Below the pieces are notes generated by a model. It ran no database searches. It saw only the letters and a program-made list of their open reading frames with translations, and was not told the origin of the DNA. Positions 24,484 to 37,338 of a stretch of DNA of 64,000 nt are shown piece by piece. How positions within the stretch are numbered: the stretch's first letter is position 1; the number at the start of each line of letters is the position of its first letter. The translations under genes and the position numbers were made by a program. The DNA lies in contig VSDK01001317.1 in NCBI GenBank assembly GCA_009767595.1, forward strand, positions 232,835-296,834. Reading direction: 5' to 3'. The DNA comes from Symbiodinium kawagutii. Taxonomy: Eukaryota; Sar; Dinophyceae; Suessiales; Symbiodiniaceae.

Positions 24484-24605
24484 TGGGTGTTTCTCTGAAT
24501 AGGGGGAGCCCCCAATCATCCATTACATTGGCAATTTAGAATAATAAACCCACCATTTTTTGGGTTTGTCATTTATAACATCTATAATAATGACCATGAA
24601 TCATT
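24484..24605. mobile_element. MITE, family 1 (diverged copy)
   Basis: Starts TGGGTGTTTCTCTGAATAGG, followed by GGGAGCCCCC and ATCATCCATTAC, with AATAAACCCACCATTTTTTG further right, in the order seen in the other copies. The right end is not clearly preserved. Confidence 0.5.
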
Positions 24606-25270
24606 TATGATAATTAGTCATTTTCTAACAAAAGCCAATCATTTACACTATACAGTAAACCACCACATCTTCATCATTCCAACCTTCATCTTCCGTTGCC
24701 AAGTGTCGGCATCAAACCCATTTGGAGCTCCGCTTGGAGCTGAAAATTCTCATCACCCTCCGCCTGGTTCCGAATCACAGGAAGGAATGGCAGGGCGCCA
24801 TGGAATTCATCAAAAACCCAACCATTCAGAAGTATTCATTAGTACCAAAAAAAAATCATCAAAAAAATTGATTATCTTCAGATTAGATAATAACTTGAGA
24901 ATAAGCATCACCATTGATCACTATGTCTGGTTCAAGGCCCTCAAAGCCCTCAGCAACTTCCAAGCAACCATGATCAATGGCCAAGAATATGTGCAAAAAC
25001 TAGTAGTAACCAACAGAAACCTTTGGAAGGGTGTACCAACAGCCGGACCAACAGCAACCAGCCAATTGTACCGAATTGTTAAGAATCGTTGGTTGCAGTT
25101 GGTTCAGAGGCCCTGTCCGCAACTCCACAGCCCAACCTCCGTGCCGTCTTCGTTCGTGTGCCTCGGTGGTCCAACCCCTGTGATATGACGTCGAGAGGCA
25201 CAGCACCTCTTCTGGGTGCAACGTAGCACCAAAAGCTCCGAAGAAAAAAGCAAATCCTTGCGAATATTGG

Positions 25271-25395
25271 GCATATTGGCTATGTGTCAATACTAAGTGA
25301 CCAATAATAGTAGGGGATAATGACCAACAATAAGACGGGAAACAATGGGTAATGATAGGGGAACCAGGGGAAAGGGTTTTGACCCATAGCCATAT
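25271..25395. mobile_element. MITE, family 2
   Basis: About 125 bp with terminal inverted repeats GCATATTGGCTATGTGTCAA and TTGACCCATAGCCATATTT (read on the plus strand as TTTTGACCCATAGCCATAT). The interior contains AGTAGGGGATAATGACCAA and GGGAAACAATGGGTAATGA. It matches 51254-51378 in reverse orientation and 57968-58086. Confidence 0.75.
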
Positions 25396-27184
25396 TTCCC
25401 TATCTTGCGCATCAACTACTGCGGCTTGGCACCCAGATTTTCAGGATGGCTGCCCTTACTAGGCCGGAAAAAAGGCCTTTGCTTCCAAACTACAATCCAG
25501 GTTGCTGGCGGCAAAGTGCAAATCGTTAGCAAGGATGGGACTTGCAAATTGCAAAGGATAAGTGCAAGGAGCACGATTCCACGCAGTTCGAGGGGGGGGC
25601 TGTTGAAAGCAAAAACTACTACAAAGGTGGAAGAACGCACGTGGCTCATTCTAGTTTGGAGCACTACACGGAATATTGGTTTCAAAGTGCCAAAAATTCA
25701 AAAAACTACTTCTCAGAAAGAAACCCTAAAAAAGATTAAAAAAGGGTTTGCATTTGTGGGTAGTGGAGGATGCTTGTGGCCGCCTCACAATGGTGGGGCG
25801 GGTTGTGCAACCAAACACGATTGAACTTCCAATTCCTCCCCTTCCAACATCATCCCGCCAATTTTCAGCTGCAACATGCTAACAAATAAACATAAAACCA
25901 ATATACTTGTAAAATCTTGTAAACTAATTAATAAACATCATTATCACCAAGTATACTCAATTTGTTCGATTTGTCATTAGCTTTGACGTCTGAGTCAACA
26001 GGAAACAAAGGGGTGCACCTTTCTGGTCACAGCTTTTGTCCCGTGTTTGTGGGCCAGTCTCTGAGCGCAACTGGCTGCGTTGCTCAGTGGGCGTTGCGAC
26101 GCGTCCGCATCTTTGAATCACTTCGGGACTTCGCTTCCACTGCTGTTGTATGATTACATTATTTACATTAGAGAAGCGAAAGTAGACAGTCTTTTGGACG
26201 CAGCTGAGCAATGTGGGTTGCCGAAACAAGACTTATGGGTTGCAACCAAACACCTGGCGATGCATTCGCCGCGGTTGGTTTCTTAGGGTGTGTGTGGGCC
26301 TGCGAGCCTCCTCTGTGTATGCATGACTCTCCTGCAAACAATCTGCCTCATTTGGGAAGTCGGAGAAATCATTGTCTGACACCTGCCGAAATAGAACGTA
26401 ATTCCAAATGGTCCAAATACAAGTTGGGCCACGATTGGTTGCCAAGCGCCTTATTGTCCTTCAAAAATTCTAAAATTGCGAACCTATGCAAACCTTCTTT
26501 CAGTGATCAATTCGTTGATGATTCTGTGAAGCAATCCAATTTCGAGGTCAACATAACTGTTCGAAGTCAGGCCGAAATTTCTGAGGAACGAACGCTGATT
26601 TTGCCATGTCCCACATGTTTTGCCAATATTTTTCTCCTTTCGATGTCTCTTCCACCGGCATGTCCTTGACCTGCACAAGTCATGCGACCAGAGTGCTTGA
26701 TTGAATTTGGTCAAAACATGTCAAAACAAGAGCAGGACATTTCACAATCATGTAAAATCATGTAAACTTCTGATAGTGTCACGACTTTTTTGTCACGGCC
26801 TTACCAGAATACAGTCTGATACATCTGATACATGCCTGCCCATCAATGGTACCACCCCGAGACTTGCTGACGTCGTCTACCTACAGCCGCGGCACGCGAA
26901 GCCACACATATCAATCAAAGCCCTGAAGTTTTCTCTTTCTCTCATCTCCAGAGGTAAAACATGATGAACCCTTAAAACGGAAACATATGGAAACATATTG
27001 AAATATGGTTCGAATATGTTCGAATCATATGAAATGTAGTATTATAAAAATATTTACACTGTTCAATAACATATTACGTACAACTTAAACAAACATATAT
27101 ATATATATACATAATATAACAATATATGATATACATAACTATAAGTACAACATAGTACAACTATATAATCTATAATTAACTCAA

Positions 27185-27990
27185 TACATGGACATTGACG
27201 TGGTCGATATGGTCTGAGCATCGCACATCCACGGTCGAGTCTTGGGCTTCGCCTTCAGCGAGCAAGGCCTGGCGACTGCCGATGGGCGGCGGGGGGACAG
27301 TTCGGGTGAGAGGAATGCCGCATGCGAAACCATCAGTTTCACTACTGGTATCATTCACCAGCATTTTCATCAAGTTTCATCCATTTTCATCCAAATTTCA
27401 TCCAATTTCACTATCATTGACTATGACATACTATGACATACTATGACATACTATGACTATCATTCCTTCCCCAAGCTTCGCGGAACACTCCCGAAGCTTC
27501 TCTCGAAGCTTCGGTCACAGCGTCGGCCTGGAGCTCCTGCGTCCGCCGGCGTTGGTCGAGCTTCTTCCGAGTCGCAGAAGACATGCCTCGCGGCTGCGAT
27601 CGAATGCTGGGGGTCGCATGGGCCGTCATGGGAGCTGTTAGTGGTCAGTTGCTGGAGCTCATCTGCGAATTTTTCTGAGTCCGGAACTGTTAGTGGCACT
27701 AACCGAGACCTCAAAAATCCAATCCATTGAGCGTGCAGAGCGTGTGTAAATGTTCTGTGGTTTCGACCTGTTTCAAGCTGTTTCAAGCTGTTTCAACCAG
27801 CACAGGCTGTCAGTGGTGTTGGGCTTCCCAGCTTCGGAAGGATGATCATCAGCAGCAAATTCGTCACGAAGAAGTAACTTCACAACGTGCTTCTGCCGTG
27901 CAATCTTTTCATCTTCAGCCTCGGCACAGCACCAGGCACGGCAACGGTCAGCCTGGTGTAAATTCCACACATGCAAAAGGCACTTGATCA
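27185..27990 (-). CDS. candidate exons of an unrecognised gene
   Basis: Three minus-strand open stretches have coding-like composition: about 27810-27965 (rich in Glu, Lys and Arg), 27480-27700 and 27185-27345. GC is higher than in the flanks. In the middle stretch two frames are open, so the true one is not settled. No family is recognised. Splice joins could not be fixed. Treat as a weak gene candidate lying between repeat-rich DNA on both sides. Confidence 0.25.
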
Positions 27991-28253
27991 ACCTAACTTA
28001 GTGTGGTTTAAAATCAGACGAGTAATCTAGCTGGTTTGATTTCCTGCGAGAGGCACTTAAATGAACCTCCGGTGTCATAGTGTTGAGGCACTGGACAAGA
28101 GAAAGGGTATCAGAGCTGGCTGACAAATCATGATTTCTTGTCTTGCATCCCAAACATTTTCTGAGATTTTGCTTGTGGTTGTTTGGTGTTGCCATGGGGA
28201 AAGGTCCGTCTGAAAGGGTGACCTGGAAGGAGAAAGGACATACTATGACATAC

Positions 28254-28721
28254 TCATGCGCAATTATCGCATGAAAATTTTGTGAAGATAGAAACACACC
28301 AATGTGCCCCTCCAGTTGTAGTCAAATATTCTTGGTTAGAAGCACATGACGGGTTTCTCAAAATGTTCTTCCTTGCGCACACAGAATGAGCCCCTCGATG
28401 CAGGCAAGGCTGTACAACACTGATTCTGGCACTAAATTTGCCTATGATCCAGCAGGGCTGAGGACCGGGGCATGTGATTCGAGTGTTTTCATGCTGATGG
28501 ATGGCACTTTGCAAAATGTCTTCGTCCATGAAAAGCAAATTATTTGTTGAGAGGATTTGAGAGGTATGAAAAATGAGTGGAGCAAACCCAACACCAGCAA
28601 TATACCATGTACTGTCAAAACGCTGCCTGCGCGCGGTCAAAGTATTAATTTCTCCACAGAACGAGGCTGACACTGGCCCTGGACGTGCGCTGTTGAGACG
28701 ACATGTTTGTCCCAAAGTCAA
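28254..28721 (-). CDS. 155-codon ORF, unrecognised
   Basis: This is the longest open frame between the histone and pseudouridine synthase genes. The product is Cys-rich in its second half (eight or more Cys after residue 85) and shows no motif I know. The base composition is like the surrounding non-coding DNA, so chance is possible. It is on the strand used by all firm genes here. Confidence 0.2.
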   Translation of the reverse strand: MTLGQTCRLNSARPGPVSASFCGEINTLTARRQRFDSTWYIAGVGFAPLIFHTSQILSTNNLLFMDEDILQSAIHQHENTRITCPGPQPCWIIGKFSARISVVQPCLHRGAHSVCARKNILRNPSCASNQEYLTTTGGAHWCVSIFTKFSCDNCA

Positions 28722-28896
28722 ATAAAATCAGAAACACAGTTTGATATTGGGGAGAAAAAACACTATACATATTAAGAACTCTGTCTGAAAGTAATTCAGA
28801 AAGCACCATTCTGAAGCGATGAGCTATAGAATCAATCAAGTGTATCAACTGTCAACACAGGGTCCAATCAAATTCAAGCAGTTTGTCCAACTAAAG

Positions 28897-28947
28897 GATC
28901 TAAGATGATCTAAGATGATCTAAGATGTTCTAAGATGATCTAAGATC
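28897..28947. repeat. 10-bp tandem repeat, five copies
   Basis: GATCTAAGAT is repeated five times with one variant copy (GTTCTAAGAT). Confidence 0.85.
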
Positions 28948-29134
28948 AGTGTGGAAGATTTGGCGTCACTGTTCCATCGGCAGCCCGGTGCTGGAGCCCA
29001 TGGAACCGTCTAGGCCAGCTGCTGGGTTGGCTGGCTTGGAGCTGCTCAAGGTACTCCTTGGCGCTGCGGTCTTGCAAGGTCTTGGAAGTCCCTGGTGAAA
29101 AGAAATGATATCATGCAACCAGTCACCTAAACAA

Positions 29135-29173
29135 ATGATGATGGTGATGATGATGATGATCATGATCATGATC

Positions 29174-29226
<53 letters not shown>

Positions 29227-29247
29227 CATGATCATGATCATGATGAA
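29135..29247. repeat. GAT microsatellite framed by CATGAT blocks
   Basis: A run of GAT triplets is bounded on each side by CATGATCATGATCATGAT, so the whole array is nearly symmetrical. Met/Ile-rich ORFs here come from the repeat. Confidence 0.9.
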
Positions 29248-29814
29248 GCCAGTGCTGATCATAACTGTGTTGTACAATCCATCACTGACACCTGCATCGT
29301 GCTCTCCAATCATTGAAAATCATGTGTGCTCATCCGCCAAGAGAATGTTGTGGCAGCAGGGGTGACTAGCGCTATCACATGATCAGTAGATCTTCCCTCC
29401 CTGGCCTTGGCATGTCCGTGAAAGCTTTGGTCATTGGAAGTTCGTCAGCTTCCGACTGGTTGTCCTGTCGAGTGTCCAGTGAGAATCTTATAAACCAAGG
29501 ACCAAAGCACTCCAAAGCAGAAATATGACAGGGATTGCCATGGTGTATACAGTTATGCATCTCCGCTCAACGTGGAAAGTGTCCGAAGTTTCCAGTCGGA
29601 CAATTATGAACACATAATGCATCATACATCATCATACTATAGCACTCTGCCGCAATTTGCCAGGAATTTGGTCGCTGAACACAATCGGAGAGGCTGCGTA
29701 GACCGTAGGTGTTTCTTGCAGCTTCGTGTCCGAAGCCCGATTCCAGGCCAGGGAGGTGGAGAATGGACGGAAAACAAGTTGTACAAACTCGTTTTGTAGC
29801 CTTTCTCGCCCTCC

Positions 29815-29950
29815 TTCTCTTCCTGCTCTCCCTCTTTCTATTCTATTCCATTCATTCTCCTCTTTCTATTCTCTTTCTATTCTCTTTCTATTCTATTCTC
29901 TTCTATTCTGTTCTATTCTATTTTCTTCATTCTATTTTTTATTCTTTTCT
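29815..29950 (+). repeat. pyrimidine-rich TTCTATTC tract
   Basis: About 135 bp made of TTCTATTCTATTC and CTCTTTCTATT variants on the plus strand, giving meaningless Phe/Ser/Leu-rich ORFs. Confidence 0.85.
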
Positions 29951-31332
29951 TGATCAACCAAAAGCCTACTTCACAAGTTGGCAAGTCACTTGTCGCTCTC
30001 GTTGACTTGTAGCTGTGGTGGCCTCTTCCACAATTGCTTCGGTTTCAGGTTCAAGCTCACCTGTGCAGGTTGATGCAGGTCGCATTCAAAGGAATTTTTG
30101 CGCCTGTCCTATGCTTCACCTGACCATCCTGACCTGGATTTAGACTCATTTAGACACTATTTAAACATATTCAAACTACTTTATACCCACCGTTCCAATG
30201 CATTCTGCGCCAATTCTCACTCAATCCCTTCAATTCATGCCTTTTCTTCGCAGCAAGTTCGCTAAAGTTTTAGAATCCAGATCGTAAACGTCACTTGCAG
30301 ACCTCGATGTCAAGAACAACAATGTCGGCACTCATCGAAACTAGTTGACCAGAGACGGGGAAATGGACTGCTTCGGTAAGTTAATAACCATCTCCCCTAC
30401 CTTAGACTCAAACAGCAACTCACTGAGTCAAATAATTATATACTTAAGATAGGGAATATACATCACCTCCTGCAACTTTCTGACTGCGGGATGAAGTTTC
30501 TTCCTTAGGCCGTGACGCTCTCCTGCGCACAGGACAAGGTGGCCTCAAACCTAGCACTCAGCACTGTCAGGCTACCTCTTCACTGTCAGGTTGCCATGTC
30601 AAAATCCTGACACCCCTTGAATCCAGCCTGAATGAACAACCTACCCGGAACAGCATGTCTGTGGTCTAGAAGGGAATACTGATTGTCATTTGTTGCAAGG
30701 AATTACTTCCCACTCAAACAGGAAACACATCGCAAAACTACAGGCGATCGCACAGTGCATCAAAGAAGCGCTGTGCTGGGGCCGTCGGAGTCATAGAACC
30801 TTGCACGTTAAATAGCAATAGTCAGCTGACATCCGCAAAATCACCCTTTCATATCCAGATCTCTAAAAAACCACTGCTTGTCATTTTTCGGAGTGAGTGT
30901 GTGAATAGACTTTATGTTTACTTCAAAAGGAAACGATCGTTTGAGATGGTCTTGTGATGCCTTGTGTTAACGTACGTTTGATGGATTTTTGATTGTGTAA
31001 ATGCCTGCGTGTGCCTGCGTGAAAACCCTCCCCAACTCCACGCCTTTCTTTCTGAAACCATTGGAATGCGACGCAGCGCCTCCGGCTGGAAGGGCTCAAC
31101 ATCCGGATGTCGATGGGATGTTCTGCATATTACTTCCAAAGGGCGGTGACATCAGAAGTATCGTCAACTATTTTGGGCACCAAAGGAACCAAACAAATGA
31201 TAAGGATCTGTTTTCGGCCAGGAATCCAGGGCACTTTCAAACTTCATCTAACTTCAAAGCTTGACTATGCTTGACTTTCACCGGCCAGCGGAGGAAATGT
31301 TCATCCACGTTCATCTCACGTATATAGTTGTA

Positions 31333-31439
31333 TGGTGGTTTCTCAAAATAGGGGGTACCCTAATGTACCCTAATCCTTTATCAACCATTCTAGCAATAAA
31401 CCATCCATGTTGGAGATTCCTGATTTTGAGAAACCACCA
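31333..31439. mobile_element. MITE, family 1 (best-preserved copy)
   Basis: 107 bp with near-perfect inverted ends: TGGTGGTTTCTCAAAATAGG at the left and TTTTGAGAAACCACCA at the right. The inside carries GGGGTACCCT and ATAAACCATCCATGTTGG, shared with the other copies. No ORF. It is probably mobilised by a transposase encoded elsewhere. Confidence 0.85.
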
Positions 31440-34400
31440 CAATCATCAGCAACCATCATCAACCACCATTGACATTGGGGTTGAATTTGAACCAAAGAAC
31501 CTGTGCAACCGTTTTGTAAGCCCAAAATGTTGTGCACAGCCTGCATCTCTACAAAAAGCTTTGCATTAGCCCAAAAATTGTCTACAAAATGCTAAACCAG
31601 CAAACACACGCTCTACAAAATGATGTTCACATTAAATTGATCCTTACATGAACGCCTTCTTGGAATCATGTTGAATCCAAAATCATTATGTAGACGCTTC
31701 ATCCTGTTGAACCAGAATGGTAGCCAGAGAACGGTTGGTGAGGGACACAGATCCTCCCATTCTGTAGAGGAAAATTCAACCCTGATCCATAAACATCCAT
31801 AAACCACCTATCATCAACCACCTATCATCAACCATCATCACCTAACATCATGTTACGGATCCACACAATTCGGGATCAACTTCGCTCAGCTCTGCGCCTA
31901 CACTGGCGGTGGTTCCTGAGCTGTCTTTGCTGCCTGCGCGTGGCGAAACACACCAATCCAAGCGAAACAAATGGAAACGATTCCTTCATATTCTGATGAT
32001 GTTAATTGACTATCTCATGAATTATGATTGATCATCATCAATCATCCAGGTATTGGATTCCCCAAGTCCTACAAGAACAACAGGTTGGGGATGAAGTTCT
32101 TCGCTTGGAATGAAATTGTTGCTCAATATATAATCAATATTACGTATTGAATCATATTGATACATATTGAATGTGTTGCTGTAATATATAGAAATTACAG
32201 GTGGATCGAATTTACAATCAAACAACTGTCGCAACATGATATTTCATCGCATGACTCGCGTGGAACATTTGGTGGTATAAAATCACGGTCGAAGCATGAC
32301 GGGCCCACAGTTGCAACGGCAACAGCGCGTATGTTCCAACTTCGGGGTTCCCACCAAGGATTTTGGCAATTCCACAACACCAAAGATCTCTACCTACTAA
32401 TTCCGAGGAAACAACCACTTCAAGCGGTGCGACATGTTAGTATGGCCTGGTATGCTCATTTATGGGGCCAAAATTGACGATTGCAAAGAGGAAAGCCACA
32501 AATGCATGGGCACTGCCCCCTTCCTAGAAAGCAACCACATTGCACAATTTTCTCATTGACATTGCCACAAATATTCCTGTCTTTGTTCATACGGACGGCG
32601 GGTTGCAGCCTGCGGAGAAGCGTTTGGACACTGTAGCTCCATCCATAGGAGGCAGTTTGCGTGACAGCCGCTGCCCTGAGGCTCACAAGAACTATCGGTA
32701 AAATTCGTTGACGCTGTGGATGAATCAAGCGGAGAACTGGGAACACCACCATGTGTGGATAACTCCAAGCTTATTAATGATATCACGGGCCCATACTGCC
32801 AACCAATCTGCCTTCGAGGGAGGCGCAAAGCGGCAGAACGTGTTTAGCTGGAAGCTTGAAAAACGTTTGTTTATGAAGGGTTTCTCATGGTTTGTCCATA
32901 AATAGCGGTACCTAGCGACCGGACCATCCAAGTTGATATAGCCATTATGCTATTTTATATGCCATGACTCCATGACTAAATAATAGGGCAACTAGACGCA
33001 ACTACCATTTCTAGGTGGTACGCCATTCTTCAATCCCGTGCATTTCCTGGTCTTTGGACATTGACATTGCCACTGAAAGCAAAACGACCGCAGTCCGATG
33101 CCTGGTAGCACACCTGCTGGAGTTTTTGTGGCGCAATGTTGTTCCAGCAATGCCACCACCAGCGCATCTGCAGGACCTCCGACTTGGTGCCCTCTGTTGA
33201 CAACATTGCAACATGAAACGTAAAGATGACTGAGCATGCTTGAGGACGCTTGAAGATGGTGCGAAGATGTGCGAAGAAACTCATGGCACAAAACTTCGCA
33301 TCTGCTTGTTGCAAACCTTGCAATCAAAATTTGAGCGCCGCGGCCTGCTGTGCTCGCGCTCACACTAAAGGAGTCCTGGGCTTCTACGATTTATAGGTCA
33401 GAATTGTTGAAACCAGGCTGTTTTCACTCAACTTCATGATCTTCATGCTTCTTGAGTTGCAAATCTTTACCAAGCAACATGGACATGAAATGGGCCCGGC
33501 CCCAAAAATCGGTGACCAAAAATATGGCTGTGGAACACCTGCAATGGGTGCCTGCGTTTGTCGCAGGATGGGCCCAACATTGGTGTCCTACAACCCACAA
33601 AGAGCCCTAAACCTAAACCCGACATGGGTCTTACATGGCTCCAGCATCATTGTCAAGGCTGGCACAACTGGTCCCAAGATGGGCCCCAACATGCACCACC
33701 TTGCACGCTAGTAAAACTTGCCTTCCATTGATGTCTGTATCAAGCATTCCACATCTAGACCTTTGGCTGACAAACTGTAGTCAAACTACAATCCAACTTA
33801 TCCATCATTTTTCTAGCTTGCTTTTCCAGAATCCAACTGTTGGTCCGTGTCTGGTGTTTTTCCAGACATTTCATAGACAGCCTGAGACCCTGTATGAGAA
33901 TTCATGAAAATTCTAGCTAGGGATCAACAAAACAAAAGATTCAGCTTCAGCTTTTGGCTTTGAATCATCTTGAATTTCCGGCAAGAAACCCCTCTTCGCG
34001 AATGGGCTCTTTGCACTGTCATGGGGAGCTCTGCGAAGTGCCCAAGACTCAGGGTCAACCCGACCCCGAGGCAGGCGTGTAAAGCTGCAATGATCTGCGC
34101 ATGTTTCGCTGTCACGGTGTGTGCTGGTGTATAACTGTGTTCAGACTGTAGCGTTTTGTTGAGCTCCCGATCCTTATCAATCTCACCGTTGTTTACTTCG
34201 TTTGTCGAGTCAATGTCGAGGCAAGCCTTTCTTCAAGGCTTCTTGTTCGTTTTTTCATGTTTTTTTTCGCTTTTCTTTGCCATTATTGGATGTGACCACT
34301 TGTATCCACTCGTGATTGGAAGTCCATGTTTCCAATTTGTTTGAATAGCTGGCAGGTAAAGCTTGATAATGGAACAAAGGACACAGGTCTCAGCACAACA

Positions 34401-35702
34401 TGCAGCTTCACCGCGGCTTAGTTCTCAGTGCTACTCAGGGGTCGACATTGGTTGACAGGATTTCTGCAGGTTCTAAATTGAAGCTACCAGCAACCTCCAC
34501 AGGAACCTCCACAGTAAATCATGCAATCAATGGCAACTGCGGATGACGTTTGGACACTGCTGAGGTTCTCTCTGATTTCGGTCATTTTGCTCTCGCGAAG
34601 ACTCGTTTTGCTCAACGCTTTCAGAGTCGTGACGACATTTGCAACGGCGGTGTTCGGTGTTCACAGCAATCGGGCTCCCATTGGGCTCGAAAATGTTCAA
34701 CTGTTCACATGTCCATCACCCACATCTTCGGCCAGTGCATCTCCATAAGTATCCAAAGAAGTGCATATCGCTGTATGTAACTTACAAAGATTTATATACA
34801 ATATTTTGCAATTATACCATGATTATCTTTCCAAAGTCATGCGGATGGACTCATTGAAAAGGTGACTATGACTAAACCGGTGCTCGTCCTTGCAGGTACG
34901 CACCTTGGTTGCATTCGGAGTCAATGCGTCTAAATTCATCGATTTTTTGACGCAAACTGTTCTAGTCTTCCAGCAAAGAGATGCAAGGAGCACAAAGAAC
35001 GAAGGATACGTTTCAAAAGGCTTGCTTGCAACAGTGCTAAGTCACTGCATGGTGCTCAGTGTTCAACTGCAGAATCAGTCCTATGTCCAGAAGCTCAATC
35101 ACAACGTCACAGCTTCCGATGCTCATCACCTTCCACATCCTCCCACCATCCCAACATCCGCAAATCCCAAAACTCTCAATCCCAAATATCCCAAATCCTC
35201 CGACGCAAGGCCAATCCAAGAAGAGAGCCAGCCTGAAGCAGCTCATGGTTTCGCAACGAACCATTCTGTGGTTAACGGAGCTGTACAGTAGCTTCATGTA
35301 GCTTCCGTACAAACATCTTTGGAGCCAAACGACAAAGTGGAACGGCTTTGAGTTTTCCAGAAAGGCTTTGAGTTTTCGAGAAAGGGACACAAAATCTGGC
35401 GAGAATAACCACCAAACACCGCCAGTCAGTTTGCCAATACTTTCTGTTGGCGATCATCTGAGGGTCGCAACGGAAGCGCCGTGTATCTTCTTCGCGCTTC
35501 TTTTGCTGCTGCTTTTTCTTGTTGGCTAACCTTCAGCGAGATCCACTGAAGCAGCAACGATGGCATGGGATGCAAACATTCATATTGTCACTGGCTTCAG
35601 CTGCAAAGTGACCTTGACGCTATCGTCGGATCGTCTTCGAACTCCTGGTGGAAGAATATCCGCACCGCTGCAGGATGTCGTGAACATTCATGAACTAAGT
35701 AC

Positions 35703-35852
35703 ACATACATAGGACATACATAGGACATACATAGGAGGACATACATAGGAGGACATACATAGGAGGACATACATAGGACATACATAGGAGGACATACAGA
35801 GGAGGACATACATAGGAGGACATACATAGGACATACATAGGACTTTTATGGA
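35703..35852 (+). repeat. minisatellite based on ACATACATAGG
   Basis: About 12 copies of an 11-bp unit GGACATACATA alternating with a 14-bp form that has an extra GGA. Tyr/Cys/Pro-rich ORFs on the minus strand are products of this array. Confidence 0.9.
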
Positions 35853-36296
35853 CTCTTCCCAGTCTTCTACAGCAAAAGACACACAGATCCTGCAACCTCC
35901 GATCCAGCATCCAGTTTCTCTGAGAGAAAAAGGTCCTCGGTTTGCTGTTTACAATCTGTGAAGTGCTTGATGCATTTTGATACAAGTATGTAATAAAACA
36001 TATACCAACGTAGTTATTATTCCCAGTGATCAATCGCACTGTTCTTCACTATGTCTTCTCTGTTCATGCAACTTCTCACAATTTCACACATCCCTGTGGG
36101 TGCGTAAAGCAGCAAAGCACAGGGTCAGGACATGTCACAATCATCAAATCAAGTTGAGTAATGGACCATTGAGGTACACCGGGACCAGTAGCACTGCGCG
36201 TCTCACCTCAATTCAGGCATGCAGCTCAACACAGCTCAACATCAAACCCTGCAACGCCTTCAACTCACTGACTGACATGATGAGAACATTTACCCT

Positions 36297-36539
36297 TCAA
36301 GCAGCGCCGTTCTGCAACCATTCCTGTTTGGTTAAGCTTCTGACTGCAACTCTCACTTGCACCTCTGTCAAGGCCAACTCCTTGGTGCGAACAAATTTGA
36401 ATAGATCCATTTGTACTGGACTCAAACTCGCTGCGACCATGTGAGGATTGGCAATTGCACCTGGCAAATGGGTGAACATATGGGAAAAGGTGATAAGCAC
36501 GGGGCGATCTTTCAATTCAATCTCTGGATCGTCGAGGTA
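36297..36539 (-). CDS. unrecognised C-terminal exon
   Basis: An 80-codon open stretch ends at a stop at 36297. The encoded sequence runs from YLDDPEIELKDRPVLITF to LTKQEWLQNGAA and has the balanced composition of a folded protein (hydrophobic and charged residues in alternation). It has no start codon of its own, so it should be the last exon of a gene continuing to the right. An open piece near 36835-36905 (DGFFAPVARHDVSAML) may be an upstream exon. No family is recognised. Confidence 0.4.
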   Translation of the reverse strand, partial: YLDDPEIELKDRPVLITFSHMFTHLPGAIANPHMVAASLSPVQMDLFKFVRTKELALTEVQVRVAVRSLTKQEWLQNGAA

Positions 36540-37001
36540 TGCAGGATCTGCCTGTCTTCAAATTTGCAAAAATCATGAACATCATGATAATGACTAGGAT
36601 TGAAAAGGCTGATTTCAACGCCATGTCTACCCGTTCAGGAGCATTGAATCAATTGTATCATCTTGCGTCTGGTTTCATGTTCCTGATGACCCTACCATAC
36701 TGTCTGTCTGCTGTCCCATGCTGCCCCTGAGGCAACTGGTTCTTTTTTCTCTCTCCGGGCTATGCACCTGCGAAATGCTGCGTGCACTTGGCAGGTTGGA
36801 AATCTTAGAGCCGTGGAAGTTCTTGGAGCATTGCCGAGACATCGTGTCTTGCCACTGGAGCGAAGAATCCGTCTATCATGGTCTCCCTGAGAATCCAAAT
36901 ATCCCAAGTTCACATAAGTTCACATATTGACTTCGTGATGATCGAACTCGGGCATTTCAGGACCCTGTTTCTTCAGCGTCCGATGTGTTGTTACATTCCT
37001 G

Positions 37002-37134
37002 NNNNNNNNNNNNNNNNNNNNNNNNNNNNNNNNNNNNNNNNNNNNNNNNNNNNNNNNNNNNNNNNNNNNNNNNNNNNNNNNNNNNNNNNNNNNNNNNNNN
37101 NNNNNNNNNNNNNNNNNNNNNNNNNNNNNNNNNN
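37002..37134. other. assembly gap (133 N)
   Basis: A run of 133 N. The 7-mer ATTCCTG occurs both immediately left (36995-37001) and immediately right (37135-37141) of the gap. The gap lies between the unrecognised exon at 36297 and the end of the pseudouridine synthase gene. Confidence 1.
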
Positions 37135-37338
37135 ATTCCTGCTATATACCGCTTCACTGATGCACCATGAAATCAGTCCAATCCCGTGTTCGACACCGTC
37201 GAAGTGAGCATTGCAGCATCTCATCACACCACCAACTATGGCCAACTCGCCTGTGCAAACATCCAGATTTGCAGCTTGTACGTCTTCCTTCCGGTGGACG
37301 GCCATGTCTTGTGGTTGAATCGAAGCCCAAGAAAGGGG

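Larger units (their letters stand above)
21011..27184. other. 6-kb repeat-rich stretch with no recognised gene
   Basis: Contains, in order, a trinucleotide/heptanucleotide microsatellite (22272-22556), an 11-bp-stem hairpin (23996-24020), a TTTAGGG-type array (24085-24158), a family-1 element (24484-24605) and a family-2 element (25271-25395). Open frames such as 24607-25188 and 25405-25824 on the plus strand have no family resemblance. A plus-strand segment around 26165-26280 looks mildly coding but could not be assigned. Confidence 0.5.
29951..36296. other. 6.3-kb stretch with no recognised gene
   Basis: Holds a family-1 element (31333-31439) and a minisatellite (35703-35852). Weak minus-strand coding candidates are at 32460-32830, 33030-33330 and 33930-34110, where two or three frames are open at once and none matches a known family. 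Most of the rest is AT-rich and closed in all frames. Confidence 0.5.

Noticed and set aside
26165-26283. Plus-strand stretch resembling an aldo-keto reductase segment (GLPKQDLWVATKH)
   Set aside because: The similarity is short, the strand is opposite to all firm genes, no neighbouring exons were found, and two minus frames are also open there.
35597-36039. Tyr/Cys/Pro/Met-rich minus-strand ORFs
   Set aside because: They are produced by the ACATACATAGG minisatellite being open in several frames.
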